NCBI RefSeq assembly: GCF_000219625.1
Contig: NC_018215.1
Span: 1-64,000, forward strand
Direction of reading: 5' to 3'
Source of the DNA: Zymoseptoria tritici IPO323
Lineage: Eukaryota; Ascomycota; Dothideomycetes; Mycosphaerellales; Mycosphaerellaceae
DNA length: 64,000 bases
Shown: positions 1 through 12,033 of the stretch, piece after piece
Layout of the letters: every line of letters starts with the position of its first letter
How positions within the stretch are numbered: position 1 is the first letter of the stretch
Notes under the pieces: generated by a model
What the model saw: only the letters and a program-made list of their open reading frames with translations
Databases searched by the model: none
Told to the model about the DNA's origin: nothing
Translations under genes and position numbers: made by a program

Positions 1-145
1 ACCCTAACCCTAACCCTAACCCTAACCCTAACCCTAACCCTAACCCTAACCCTAACCCTAACCCTAACCCTAACCCTAACCCTAACCCTAACCCTAACCC
101 TAACCCTAACCCTAACCCTAACCCTAACCCTAACCCTAACCCTAA
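1..145. repeat. Terminal telomere repeat (CCCTAA)n
   Basis: The window starts with an uninterrupted run of about 24 CCCTAA hexamers, the C-rich strand expected at the left end of a chromosome written 5' to 3'. The run is perfect up to base 145 and then passes straight into subtelomeric sequence. This fixes the orientation of everything that follows: lower coordinates are distal. Confidence 0.98.
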
Positions 146-632
146 AGTGTGTAAGCAGCTCGATCGGAATCGAATATCTCCGATAGTAGATACGCCGGAC
201 GGAGGGAGGATAGAGCTCTACCGGACGGTCTTAAAGCGGGATGTTCCCCCTTAACGAGACGGGGTTATAGTTTCGGGCGGATGAGGAGACGCATACCTCG
301 TCCGTTACCTGGGAGGTTTGGAAACCTAAGGTACGATAGACGGTAAGCGATTACCGGAGCGATATTGTGCGTTAGGATGCGGATTAGCCTATCGGTAGTC
401 TCTCTTTTTAGCAGTTTGGTTAACTCGGGAGATGGTAAAAAGGACACTGTAAAACGTAGTTGGGCTGGGAGTAGCTGCGGTGCCGTGTATCGCAAGGCGC
501 TTTACGTAGGAGCGTAGGTCTGTTTCCTCCCCTCTAAAGACGGCCAAAAGAGCCGGGAGCAAGGGCTTAGATGGGGCTTCAGTTCAGATCAGGTGCAAAG
601 GTAGACTAGCCTATATAAACAAGTACAATGAA
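146..632 (+). mobile_element. 5'-truncated copy of the telomeric non-LTR element (3' tail only)
   Basis: This 487-bp block is collinear with 7116-7602 at a constant offset of 6970 bp with no indel visible; the differences are mostly C/T and G/A transitions. The second copy forms the 3' end of the long element 684-7602, so this one reads as a severely 5'-truncated insertion of the same family, squeezed between the terminal telomere and an internal telomere tract. No coding capacity is supported; a TATATAAA-like stretch lies near its 3' end at about 612-618. Confidence 0.8.
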
Positions 633-683
633 CCCCTAACCCTAACCCTAACCCTATAACCCTAAACCCTACCCTAAACCTGG
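633..683. repeat. Interstitial telomere-like repeat
   Basis: CCCCTAACCCTAACCCTAACCCT followed by degenerate variants (CCCTATAA, CCCTAAA, CCCTACC). It separates the truncated 487-bp copy from the long retroelement, as expected if both inserted into telomere repeats. Confidence 0.9.
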
Positions 684-1992
684 GAGAGTACTACACTACG
701 TCGTCGAGCTCCTTATTAGCAAAAATACGTAGATAGTAAGTCTAACGTAGATTTAACAGCCTACAGAGGACGGCTTAGGTACGAGAACGGCACGAGGGAG
801 AACAGATTAACGAGAGTAGGGCGGAGGAGGAGGAGGGAGAAGACGTAGACACAGGAGATTCGAAAGCGAGACGGTAAGGCAATAGACGAGACCGGAGACG
901 AGCTAGGCGAAGGGAGAGGAAGACGGGAGGATAAAGAGGATATAGGCCCAGTAGGACGGGATAGCATCGAGATAAGGACGATGTAACGATGCCTGGAGAG
1001 GACGATATAACGATGCTAGGGATAGCCTATTCTTAGACTAGGGAGTGGAGGAAGAGACGACGAGTAGGACGAGTAAGTACGGAGGGGAGGGTGGCCCTTT
1101 ATACTACTACCTTGTCGAGTATAACGATTCTAATCAAGCCGTAGACCCCGGTAGACAGCGAGATAAGAGGATGGCTATCGACGATAACTATCGACGATCG
1201 TAAGGCTAACCCTGCTCGTAATTGTAAGAAGGACAACTATACCCTGGCCCTATAAGAGCCAGATGTGTTCCCTCCTCTCTAGAGCTTCGCTACTATCCGT
1301 TTACGCTCTTAGCCTCGGTTTTCCTCTACGGTAGAGACTTCGAACTATCCGTAAGCACTCTCTACCTAGGTTGCCCTCTCCTTCGAGTGCCTCCTACTAC
1401 CGATCCCGATTTGTTACTTCGCTAACCTCTCCCTTAACGTTCCTCGTAGCTTCCTCCTCCCCTCTACCCTCGGCGTCGCCCTCTCTACCCTCTAACCCTC
1501 GGATGTTATCTAAACTATCGACGAGCGCGGTACGGCCCTAGGAAGGTCTAACAGCCTTTGCGGACGCCCTCTAGGAGCTCTATAAGGGCATTATCCTGTA
1601 CGGCAGCGAGATTAACTACTTTAGCGTCCTAAGGAACAAGACCGGACATCCCGACACGGAAGGACGATACTACTGCACCTTCGAGTACAAGAAGTGTCGT
1701 ACAAACAAAAGGCGTACTATTAAGGTGTAGATTAAGAGCGTTACCGCGGAAATCGGCTAGTTAAGACTTACGCTTGTAGCGCAAACGATCCTAGACTAGC
1801 TTCGTAACTATAATAAGGATACAGCCTAGCTCGTTACTTAGATTAAAGATCGACTAGAGGAGCCGGTAACCGCGCTAGCGAAGCGAGCACTCGAGTCCAA
1901 GTCTTCGATCGAGACCGCGTCCGCGGATTGTCGGTTAAGGAAGACGATCTAGCGTAAGGAGGACGTGTTCCTAGATATTGTCTCTACGGATC

Positions 1993-2115
1993 TTCCTTCT
2001 ACGAGCATCCCTTCGACGAAGATTCCGTCGACGAATCTTCCTTCTACGGATATTCCTTCTACGGACATTCCTTCTACGAGGCTCCCTACCGACATCCCTT
2101 TAACCGGGCTGCCTT
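1993..2115 (+). repeat. 15-bp coding minisatellite in ORF1 of the retroelement
   Basis: About eight imperfect 15-bp units of the type CCTTCTACGGATATT encode a PSTDI pentapeptide repeat. The unit length keeps the frame. It lies in the putative first ORF of the non-LTR element. Confidence 0.7.
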
Positions 2116-4116
2116 CTATCGACATCCCCTTAACAATCCCTACTATCCTCGTCCTAGAGACTAACCCTACCGCGATTCTAGTCGACCCTATACTAAAGCC
2201 TATTATACAGATACCCTTCTTTTAGAAATACGCCGAGGCCTGCCTAATCCGCGCGGCGAAGGAGACGAAGCGATTAGTTAACTGCCTCCTATATACCCTA
2301 GGCGAAGGTCCTCCTTATCGCTTAGACGAAGGTCCTCCTTATTGCTCGAGTAAAGATCCTCTAGACCCTCCTAGACCTAAAGACGGCGCGAGCGAGCACT
2401 AGAAGGAATCGAGACCCGCTACGAACGGAGCCCTACTGCCTAGCCGGAATAACGCGCGAGCAGAGTCGATTAAGGAGAGACAGCGGAGGAAGAGTCTTCT
2501 GTACTATTCCGTCGAGGAGAAGCGTAGAGGGAAGAGTGTTCCTCCTAAGGTGCGACCCTACAACCTCTTTCCTAGTAAGGACTACAACCTTCTCTCGCCC
2601 TTTTCTATAGCATCCGTCCCTCCTCCCCTTATACCCTCTCCGGATATGCCCTCTCCTGTAAAGGTAAAGGAGCTTACTCCCTTTCCGTTCTCTTCGTTAG
2701 GATAGTAGAGGCTATAGATTGCGGACCTAGCTATGTATGCCGAACCAGTAACGCCCTCCCCGAAAGCGAAGACCTTCTAGATTCTCTCCGCGGAGCCGAA
2801 GCTACAAACGAAACCGACCTCTCCTTTAGCGGACTGTAAGCGGAAACTACTCTAACCCCGCTCTGTAAACCTTCCTAGGAGATCGTCTACGGATTAGGTC
2901 CGCGAGTTCGTTAATCGCTATCGAGAAGCTAATAACAAATTTAAAAGGTAAGTAGTATAGTAGAAGGCAAAGAGTACTAGCGTCTTCGACAAGTTTAAAG
3001 CCGAGCTAATACGGCAGGGGCTATAAGAGGAGCCGGCGGGATAGGAGGATAGCCTAGGCTCGAAGAGAGAGACTTAAGGAGTATCCTCTAAGAGAGAGAG
3101 TCGAGAGGCATCTAGGGGAGGCGAGTCCTCTCGCGGGTCGCGAGACTAGGAGGAATGCTAGGATTGGATGTATTAACATCTAGGGCTTAGGGGATAATAG
3201 GTAGCCGATCCTAGCGGCGCTAATTAACGACGACGTCCTTAACTACCTCTTTATCGTCGAGACCTAGTTCGTCGAGTATAAGAAGCGCTAAGCGGATTAC
3301 TGCGTAATTGCGACTACGGTAAAGCCTAATATAGTGCCGAGAAAGGGTCGCTTAGGCTATGGGATTCTGGTAATAGGGACAGTACGCGCGCGAAGTTAGC
3401 TTACCGGCGAGGCGTAGATTATTAGGACGGATACTATAACCCTGCCGACGGACTAGGGAACGATTAGCGGAGTCTACTTTCCCCCTAAGCGGAAGCCGGA
3501 TAAGGTCCGGTCTACACTTAAGGCGGTTGCCGGCTCGGATGTCGTTCTCGGAGATATTAACGTCCGCTTTAGTAAGATGTCTCTCTAGAGTAGGAAGGCG
3601 TCGCCGCTTCCGAGACGGAAGGTCGTCTCGTAATAGATCGAGGACTCCGCGATAACCTATCTAATGCCGATCTAGGAGCCGATTACGATTGCGGACGCCG
3701 TGTGTAAGAAACAACTAACAACTAACTACTGCTTTGTCCGCCGGACGCTGCCGTATATAACGCTAGCTCTACTACGACTAACGGAGAAGATGAATACCGA
3801 CTATGTCTACTAGCTCTACCTCTAGCTAGACCTAACTGCGGGTACTCTAGGTGGATTAGCTGTGCCATATTAACTTCAACGCTATGCGATAAGCCGGCTA
3901 AACGACGACGATACGGCGTAGGCGCTCTACTATAGCTAGGAGAGAAGGGCGCGGCATCGACGGCATCTGTACCATATGAGCACTAATATAGACAAGCGGA
4001 ATGCGGAAATCGTGTCGCTCTGCTAGTAGGTAAGCAAAGCCGTACTAGGACTCGCCTCTACGCGTTGTCGAAATCGTCCTCTAGGTAGACGAAAGGCGGA
4101 GGATATAAGTAATAGA

Positions 4117-4215
4117 GGCGGAGAGAAGAAGAATAGAGACGGAGAGAAGAAGGATAGAGGCGGAGAGAAGAAGAATAGAGACGGAGAGAAGAAGGATAGA
4201 GGTAGAGAGAAGAAT
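4117..4215 (+). repeat. 21-bp coding minisatellite in the retroelement
   Basis: Five units, alternating GGC and GAC starts, at 4117, 4138, 4159, 4180 and 4201. On the plus strand they encode a charged heptad (GGEKKNR / DGEKKDR) between the endonuclease and RT segments. Confidence 0.7.
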
Positions 4216-6561
4216 AATAGGCCTCGAAAGGCGATAATAGACCCGAAGCAAAAGCGAGCCGAAGATAATAACGACGCTACTCGCAAGCTAAAGCAGCTAT
4301 GCCGCCGTAGCAAGAAGAAGAAGGACTAGCGTCTTAAGGCAATGGCGAAGCCGAATCCGGACGCCGATAGTAGGACGCTCGAGACGGTCCGTCTCTATAA
4401 GAGAGCGTAGCGCTACGCGAACAAGAACATACTGCTAGTGCCGACCCCGGCGGGGAAGGCGAGAGGGATAACGGTAATCGACGAGGTAACAGAGGGATTT
4501 GCCGGTCGATTCGTCTTAATAGCGACCCTCCTAGTATAAGAGATGTTTCCTATCGACGATCGATCCGCCTCGCTCTCCTTCTCGATCGACGAGATAATGT
4601 AGGAGCTTACCTACTAGGATGCTACGAAGGCCTGCGGAAACGATAGGGTACACATCTATCTAATAAAAACCCTCGCGACGACGAGCTTCCTCCGGATCCT
4701 AGCCGCCCTCTACAATTCCTATCTCCGGAATAGTAAGATACCGCGGAGCTAGAACGAAACTGTCGTCTGTCTAGTTGTTAAGGACAAGACCCGACAGGAG
4801 GATAGTACGATGCCGGCAAAGGACACTAACAACGTTCGTCCGATCTCGCTAGTAATAATGTTTCGAAAGGTCTTCGAGCGCCTGCTCCTCTAGCGCTTTA
4901 ATAGTAGGACATAGGCGAAGATACATCCTAACTAGGCGGGATTTCGAAGTTACTACTCTACTATAACGAACGCCGCGGTCGTCTACGCCCTCCTCGAATC
5001 GAGCCGGATTATATACGCTGTGTTCCTCGATTTTTAAGCTACCTTTAACGTTGTAGATTATGTACTGCTCGCGGACGTTCTACGCTAGCGGAGATGTCCG
5101 GAGAACATGCTAGCTCTAATTGCAAGCCTCTGCTTTTTCGACGTCTAGTCCTTTGTCGTTTCGGATTATACAGCTTCTTAGTAGTTTCTACGGACGAGGG
5201 GAGTTCTGCAGGGCTTACCCCTCTCGCCCTATCTGTTTAACATCTTTATCGATAGCTTACTCGAGGACTTAAATCGACCTAGGACACTCGCCCTGGCCGG
5301 CTCTTCCGACGTAATGCCTACAGCGCCGCTAATTCCTCGCGCGCTGTTCTTCGCCGATGATAGTGTTCTCCTCGCTAGCGACTTAGACGAGGTGCGTATA
5401 CTAATCTAGATCCTCGAGCGCTGGTCCTCCGCTAACCGCATCGCCCTAAACATTAAAAAATGCGCCTATCTAGTACTAGCGTCTTCGTAGGAGGCGATCT
5501 ACCTCTTTAGTGCGGAGGTACTAAAGAGAGAGGTATATACCTACCTCGGATTTCCCGTAACGGCGCGAGGGATTAACTTAAGGAGGCACCTTAAGAGCCG
5601 GCTCGAACAGGCCGGGAAACGAAGCGACTTCCTAACCCTTAATACGGACGGTTAGGGCTTCGCGCATCGCCTGCGAGTTTATCGGCAGTATCTCGCACCG
5701 ATGTTCGAGTATAGCGCGCCTCTCCTCGCGGCGTTTGCCGAGGACTCTCCTAAGTTCTAGGACGAGACGACTAAGGACGTTGCGAAGCTAACGAAGTAGA
5801 TCTTAGGTTATACTTTTAACCCTTACTTTACTTATAATCTCCTAGGAATCTCCGCCCTACCCTCGCGATTTAAGGTACTAAAAACTAGCTTTTAGGTCGT
5901 AAAGAAGTACGCTCTAGAAGAAAGTCCGCTACGGAAGTTGGGATTACTAATCTAGAAACCTAAAGCGTTCTTCCGGCGCTTAATAGAGGACAAGCTCTAC
6001 GAGAAGTACCGCAAGACACCCGAGTCCTAGCCTCGCGACCGAAGCCTTAGCGAAGACCGCCGTTCTGTCTAGCGGTTCCTGCGCTAGGAGAGAGAGGAAG
6101 ATATAGCCAAAGAGGCTAAGAAGTGGAGCCTAACCTAGATTATACCGGAAGAAAGCCGCCTAAAGTAGGACTTATAAGGAGCCGATTACTTTTTAAAGGC
6201 GCCGCGGTCCTTCTAGAAGTGCTTCCTCTAGTATCGGCGTAGAACCTTCTATACCTATAGTTTCTGCGTCTGTACGAGCAAATTTATCTAAGGATACGAG
6301 ACTTGCTACTAGGAAAATAGGACGAGCTGGCTCTTAAGGAAGGAACGACGGGCGAAGCAGAAGATGCATAAGAAAATAGGCACTACGAACACGAAGTTTA
6401 CCGAGGTAGACTTCCTTCTAAATACAGGATGCTAGGAGCGAGCTAACGAGATCCTCGAGCGAATCTCGACGAAGATTACAAAGGAGGAAGCTACGAAGGA
6501 GGAAGCGGAGGAAGCGGCGGCACAGACCTAGTATATACTGTCCTAAGTAGGACGTTAAAAG

Positions 6562-6703
6562 GCTCCGTCCGATGAGTAGGATGTAAAGTAGCTCCGTCCG
6601 ATAAGTAGGACGTAAAGTGGCTCCGTCCGATAAGTAGGACGTAAAGTAGCTCCGTCCGATAAGTAGGACGTAAAGTAGCTCCGTCGACCTAGGACGTAAA
6701 AGT
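6562..6703. repeat. 29-bp tandem repeat in the retroelement 3' region
   Basis: Four near-identical 29-bp units starting GCTCCGTCCGATAAGTAGG at 6562, 6591, 6620 and 6649, plus a shorter variant from 6678. They follow the RT coding region and precede the shared 3' tail. The units differ mainly by G/A changes. Confidence 0.85.
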
Positions 6704-7602
6704 AGAGATTATCCCTCGAGGATAAATTAGGCGTTTACCCTATCGAAAAGGAGTCTCTTCCCTTAAGATAAAAGTGGGCGTCCGATCGGTAGGACGTTAA
6801 AAGGCTGCGCTACGACGTAGGAGACGTAGGCGACTAGCGAGGCCTGGACTAGCTCCGTACCGGACGATTAACTCTATTCGGAAGGCCTAGTAGTAGATGT
6901 AAGGCGTGTACCCTAGATCTGCGGCTGCTTCCTCTTAAAGCTGGGGAGCGGGAGGAAGAAAACTAGTACCTCTGCAGAGCAGTAGGAGGCTTAGAGGAAT
7001 GCGAAGGCGACGGCGTAGTAGGGGAGAGGAGTAGACGACGACGATCGCTAGAGGAGGAATTCTAGCCGAAGGGAAGACGGCACTCCCTAAACCGTTCGGG
7101 AAGCACTTGTAGACTAGTGTATAAGCAGCTCGATCGGAATCGAATGTCTCCGACAGTAGATACGCCGGACGGAGGGAGGACAGAGCTCCACCGGACAGTC
7201 TTAAAGCGGGATGTTCCCCCTTAACGAGACGGGGTTACAGTTTCGGGCGGATAAGGAGACGCACACCTCGTCCGTTACCTGGGAGGTTTGGAAAACTAAG
7301 GTACGATAGATAGTAAGCAATTGCCGGAGCGATATTTTGCGTTAGGATGCGGACTAGCCTATCGGTAGTCTCTCTTTTTGGCGGTTTGGTTAACTCGGGA
7401 GATAGTTAAAAGGACACTGTAAAACGTAGTTAGGCTGGGAGTAGCTACGGTGCCGTATATCGCGAGGCGCTTTACGTAGGAGCATAGGTCTGTTTCCTCC
7501 CCTCTAAAGACGGCCAAAAGAGCCGGGAGCAAGGGCTTGGATAGGGCTTCAGTTCAGATCAGGTGCAAAGGTAGACTAGCCTATATAAACAAGTACAATG
7601 AA

Positions 7603-7636
7603 CCCCTAACCCTAACCCTCACCCTCACCCTCACCG
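7603..7636. repeat. Interstitial telomere-like repeat at the retroelement 3' junction
   Basis: CCCCTAACCCTAACCCT followed by variant CCCTCA units. It abuts the retroelement 3' tail exactly as the tract at 633 abuts the truncated copy. Confidence 0.85.
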
Positions 7637-7742
7637 CCGCGCGCTTACGCGCGCGCCTAACCCTACAACTTTAACCTTATCTAAACTCTACTACCGTCTC
7701 TACTCGACCTCCCCTACTTATACGTCTTAACCCTAACCTATA

Positions 7743-7858
7743 CTTTTACCTATTTAACGGGTTACGCTTCGCGTCGATTTTATTAAACCTATTAACCCTA
7801 ACGCTTTTACCTATTTAACGGGTTACGCTTTATATCGACTTAATTAAACCTATTAACC
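7743..7858. repeat. Direct repeat, about 55 bp, two copies
   Basis: CTTTTACCTATTTAACGGG begins at 7743 and again at 7804, and similarity runs on for about 55 bp with a few transitions. Both copies lie in RIP-affected DNA directly inside the interstitial telomere tract. Confidence 0.8.
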
Positions 7859-8221
7859 GGGTTAGCGCTACGTAGATTCGGCTTCTACCCTATCTACTTC
7901 TATATCTTTATTCTATTTACTAATATTCTTATTATATAGATTACGCTTTATATTTACCTTAGTTAATTAATTTATCTCTATATCGTAGCTCTAAGTAGTC
8001 TAAGTAGAATAAGAGATAGTATATACCCTATATTTTATCTATACTCTAGAACTACTAGCTAAAGTATACTATATATATAAGCTATACTTAAAGTATTAAT
8101 CTATTAGGTTCTCGGCTTTTATATTATATATCTATTATATATAATATATAATACTCTATACTTCTAGGCGCCTATACTATATACTATATATTTAGAGACC
8201 TCTATAGTATATAGTTCTAAG

Positions 8222-8310
8222 CCGCTATAGTATATATCTAGATACTAGTATACTCTAAACCGCTATAGTATATATCTAGATACTAGTATACTCTAAACCG
8301 CTATACTCTA
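8222..8310. repeat. 38-bp tandem repeat
   Basis: Two perfect 38-bp units (8222-8259, 8260-8297) starting CCGCTATAGTATATATCTAG, followed by a partial third unit. They lie about 250 bp upstream of the recombinase start codon. Confidence 0.85.
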
Positions 8311-8413
8311 TATTCTATACTCTATACCCTAGAACCGCTATAATATATACTTAGAAACTGCTATATCTTATACTTTAAAACCGCTATACTATATATCTAG
8401 AAATAGAGTAGAC

Positions 8414-8420
8414 TATATAA
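8414..8420 (+). promoter_or_regulatory. Probable TATA box of the zinc finger-recombinase gene
   Basis: TATATAA at 8414-8420 is followed by a CT-rich tract (about 8425-8475) and then the ATG at 8544. A TATA element plus a pyrimidine tract is a common fungal promoter arrangement. Because the whole stretch is AT-rich, the match is weak evidence by itself. Confidence 0.4.
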
Positions 8421-8543
8421 ACCTTTAGTTTTCTTCTTACTCTTCTCTTCCTTTTCTTAACTCTCTCTCTTATATTATCTACTCTACTACTACCTTTTAT
8501 ACTCTTTACTACTACTACCTCTTATACTCTTTACTACTACTAG

Positions 8544-11500
8544 ATGTCTTCTACTACTAGTAGTATTTATTATAAGAATATAGATAGAATTAGACCTCTT
8601 ACTATAGAAGAATTTAATAAACTACTAGAGGATAATAGGCCTTATACTAAGGAGACCTTTAAAGCTATTACTCCTAGTAGTATAGAGTCCTTAGAAGGGT
8701 TACCGCTAGACTATAATCCGGATCTAAAGCTATTAATTTGCTCGGAATGTTCTACTACTCTTACTAAGGATATTAATAATATAGTAAAACATTTAAAGGT
8801 AAGTATAGTCTAGAGAGTATATTAGAAACCCTACTAACTATATATAATAGGGACATTCGAATAAGAATAATAAGGAGACTAGAGAATACTATAACTCTAC
8901 CTCTATTCTAGATTTAATTAAGAGCTTTATAGAGGGTAAAGATATACTTATTAAAGAGGAAAAGAATTCTAAGGAGTTACTTAGTAATATAAGCTATAAT
9001 ACCTACTACTATCCTAACTTAGAGCTAAATCTAGACGGGTATAAATGCCGATTTTGTCTCTATCTTAATCCGAGCGCTAAAGAAGTACGAAGACATTTGA
9101 ATAAAAAACATAACTATAAAAGTACGACTACTCTTAACCCTAACGTTCTAAAAGAGGATCCTATTATATCTATTAAAGGATTTAAGGATAATCTAAAGTA
9201 TAGGTTTATACCTAAGTTTATTAAAGAGAATAGTAATACTTATACTAATAGTATATCTAATACGGATCTAAATCTAGATACGTATAAAGATGTCTTTAGT
9301 AGTATAAAGAAGGATACGCTTTCTAACGCGCCTAAGGAATCTAATATAAATAGAGAGGAGGAGTTTTTTAATAGAAGTACCTACTACTTTCGATATTTAG
9401 AAGATAAGGACCTAGAACTACTTCTAAATACGATAGATCCTAATATCTTTCTTAAGAATAGGCTACTAGCCTTTATCTATTATATAACTATAGATCTAGG
9501 CTTAGAGACCTTTAGTTCTATCGAAGATCTCTCTATAAATACTAGAAAGGCTCTTAATAACTATAACCCGGGAAATAATAATCTAGAAGTAAAGGCCTTT
9601 AAAGAACTAGATATAGCTACGAGAAAGTCTTACCTTAAGCCTATCGCTACCTTCTTCGTCTATCTCTATACTATATATCGAGAGCCGGAAGCCTACTACT
9701 CTAAGCCTACTATAGAGTCTTCTCTTAGTAGTCTTTTATTTAAAGTATCTACTATTAGTACGTATTTAATAGAGGATAGTAATAGAGCTAAAGAAGATCT
9801 AAAGAGAGTTTTATTAGAGACTCTAGATTATCTTCTTACTCTAGGAATAGATATAGTATTCTACGAGAATAGTAGCTTTAATAATCCCTTAATAACTTAT
9901 TTAATTATAGCGAGCTTAGATCCGGCTAAGATCCTAGCCCTAGAAGATAAGAATACTATTATATTTAGAAAGACTACTTCGGTACAATCTCTACTATCTA
10001 AGTTAATCTACTCTAGCCGCCTCTTTACTTTAAAGTATCTAGTACTTCTAAGTACTACTACTACTAGAGTAGATAACGCTTTAAAGTTTATCGAGTCTAG
10101 ATTAACTATAAATGCTAGTAACTACTTTACCGAGTACTATAGCCTTCGGATTAAGCTAAAGTATTATAATTATAATAAGATTAGTAGCTATAAGCCTATA
10201 GACGATATAGATCCGGATACTCTAGCTATAGATAATATTAAGATTAATATAAATACGCTACGGACCTTATTTATAAAATCGTTAGAAGATCTAGAAGATC
10301 TATTCTTTAAAGATATTATTCTATTTAATAAGAAGGAGGATAATATAATAGACCTAGACCTAAGTAAAATTCTCGATCTTAAAGATAATAATACGCCCTT
10401 AGAGGATCTAACGAGCTCTAAGTACTTAGTAAAATATAAGGACATTCTTATTAAGAAGTTTATAAATAAAGGTCTTATTCTAGACCCTAATCTAGGTAGT
10501 AAGGCTAGTATTAAAGAGGCTATTCTAAGCTACTTTAAAAAGATCTATAACTTCTTAGTATCTCTAGCTCTAAATATCTACCTACTATCGAGTAGTCCCT
10601 TAAGAGGAAAAGCGATTATTCTACTTAAATTTAGGAATACTAGTTTAGGAAGCCTACGAGATATATTTCTAGATAAGAGTAATAATTTAATAGCCTTAGA
10701 TACGAGTAACCTCGATAAGAACCGGGACTCTACTACTCTAAATACTAATACTATTCGGTTTCTACCTATACGCCTAACGAGGATTATAGTCTACTATATT
10801 ACTTTTATTATTCCGCTAATAGAGTATCTACGGATTAACTACCTAGACGTTACGGCCTTAGAGACGAAGCTTTTCTTTAAGCTTTATAATAAGAATATTA
10901 CGAGCCTTACTCTAAGTAAAGCTCTAAAAGATATAACTAAGAAGTACTTTAGTAAAGGGATTAGTATTAAGGAATATAGACATTTAATAACCTATATAAT
11001 TAAAGAGCGTATACTAATAGAGAGGCCGGAGCTATTAAGCCCTCGATCGAATAAGAAGGCTATAGGATTAAGTAATCGAGAACAAACTAATATCGAGGAT
11101 ATACTAGCGGGACATTCTACTAAAGTAGCGAATCTAAACTACGCTAGAGAAACGAACTACTTTAGTAATAAGACTAGAGATACTACAAACCGAAGCCTAG
11201 CTTTCTCTAAGCTATACTTTAACTACTTTAATTTACTAGAGGATAGATCGATAAGAGAGATCTTAAAAGATAAAGTAGAGTATATCTCTCGAGTAAAAAG
11301 CTATAAGACGGCTAGTAATAAAGAGGATAGTACTACCTCTTCTTCTATATCTTCGATCGACTCTAGTAGTCTTAATCTAAGTAATAATTCGGATAATAAA
11401 ACGCTTACTATTCCTAAGGTACTCGAGTCCTCTAAAGATAATCTAAGTAACCCTAGCTCGGATTCTAATATATCTTTTACCTTTAAGAATACGTTTAATA

Positions 11501-12033
11501 GTCCTAAAACCCTTTTAACGGAAGAAAATACTAGAAAGAATCGACTTACTTCTAAAGCTCTTCGTCTACTTAATAATAAAGTCTTTAGCCCTTCTAAAGA
11601 GACTATTATCGAGGATTATATAACGACTATCGATCCGGAAAGAGAGAATCTTATAGAACCTATATCTAACTCTAAAGAAAAGAGTAATACTAAATCTTTA
11701 CGGCCGTCTAGTAATCCTAGCCCTACCTCTAATAATTCTATTAAATCTAAGAATTCTTCTCGAGTAAAGAACCCTAAGAATCCTATAAAGACTTTAGAGT
11801 TAAGATCGAATCTAATAGTACCTAGTAGTTCTAAACCGCTAGTACTAAAGCTTTCTACTAAGCGGTCTTTTAGTAATAGAAATAGTCCTAATAGTAGTAA
11901 ATCGAAATCTTCTAATAATAATCTAGACGTAGAAGAGAATATAGAAGAGGCTAAAGAGATAGTTAAAAAGAAAGGAGGTAGACCGAAGAAGATTAAGAGC
12001 GGTAAAAAAGGCGGACGGCCTAAAAAGGGATAA
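8544..12033 (+). CDS. Zinc finger-tyrosine recombinase protein with AT-hooks
   Basis: Two exons, 8544-8798 and 8851-12033, joined over a 52-nt intron (GTAAGT, CTAAC, TAG), give 1145 residues; the downstream reading frame has no ATG of its own. Finger 1 spans the junction (CSEC then HLKGH), finger 2 has CRFC then HLNKKH. This paired-finger N-terminus resembles, from memory, the OrsD family (PF12013). The central part has tyrosine recombinase signatures: LRGKAIILL with R670, K792-E-Y-R795, and GHS with H840 nine residues before Y849, the classical H-to-Y spacing. A Ser/Asn-rich linker leads to two GGRPKK AT-hooks at the C-terminus. Similar modules occur, as I recall, in Cryptons and in N-termini of subtelomeric RecQ helicases, but no helicase follows here. 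There is no internal Met and no Trp, because nearly all TG/CA dinucleotides are absent, yet the frame is open. Function in integration is inferred. Confidence 0.8.

Larger units (their letters stand above)
684..7602 (+). mobile_element. RIP-degraded non-LTR retrotransposon inserted in telomere repeats
   Basis: Translation of the plus strand, tolerating TAG in place of TGG, shows an AP-endonuclease segment around 3170-3640 (GVYFPP, then VVLGDINVRF at 3541-3570) and a reverse transcriptase around 4740-5560 (RPISL, AGFR, GVLQGLPLSPYLFN, FFADD at about 5347-5361). This order, endonuclease then RT without LTRs, is that of LINE-type elements. A first ORF probably lies at about 1500-2930. Premature TAG codons throughout make it inactive. 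The 3' end (7116-7602) is shared with the truncated copy at 146-632 and is followed by CCCTAA repeats. I infer a telomere-targeted family comparable in layout to MoTeR of Magnaporthe or TRAS/SART of insects; homology to those is not shown. The 5' boundary is approximate. Confidence 0.82.
7637..8543. other. AT-rich RIP-affected stretch upstream of the recombinase gene
   Basis: No gene is supported. It holds a small GC palindrome (GCGCGC-TTAC-GCGCGC, about 7637-7655), a direct repeat of about 55 bp (7743-7797 and 7804-7858, offset 61), 38-bp tandem repeats near 8222 and, at its proximal end, a TATA box and a CT-rich tract that look like a promoter. Confidence 0.6.

Noticed and set aside
9097..9099. 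Translation start of the recombinase at 9097
   Set aside because: The codon is TTG inside the second zinc finger; the frame continues upstream to the splice acceptor at 8850 and to an ATG at 8544.
8544..12033. Telomere-linked RecQ helicase
   Set aside because: N-terminal part resembles that protein group, but no helicase motifs follow; the C-terminus is a low-complexity linker with AT-hooks and a normal stop.
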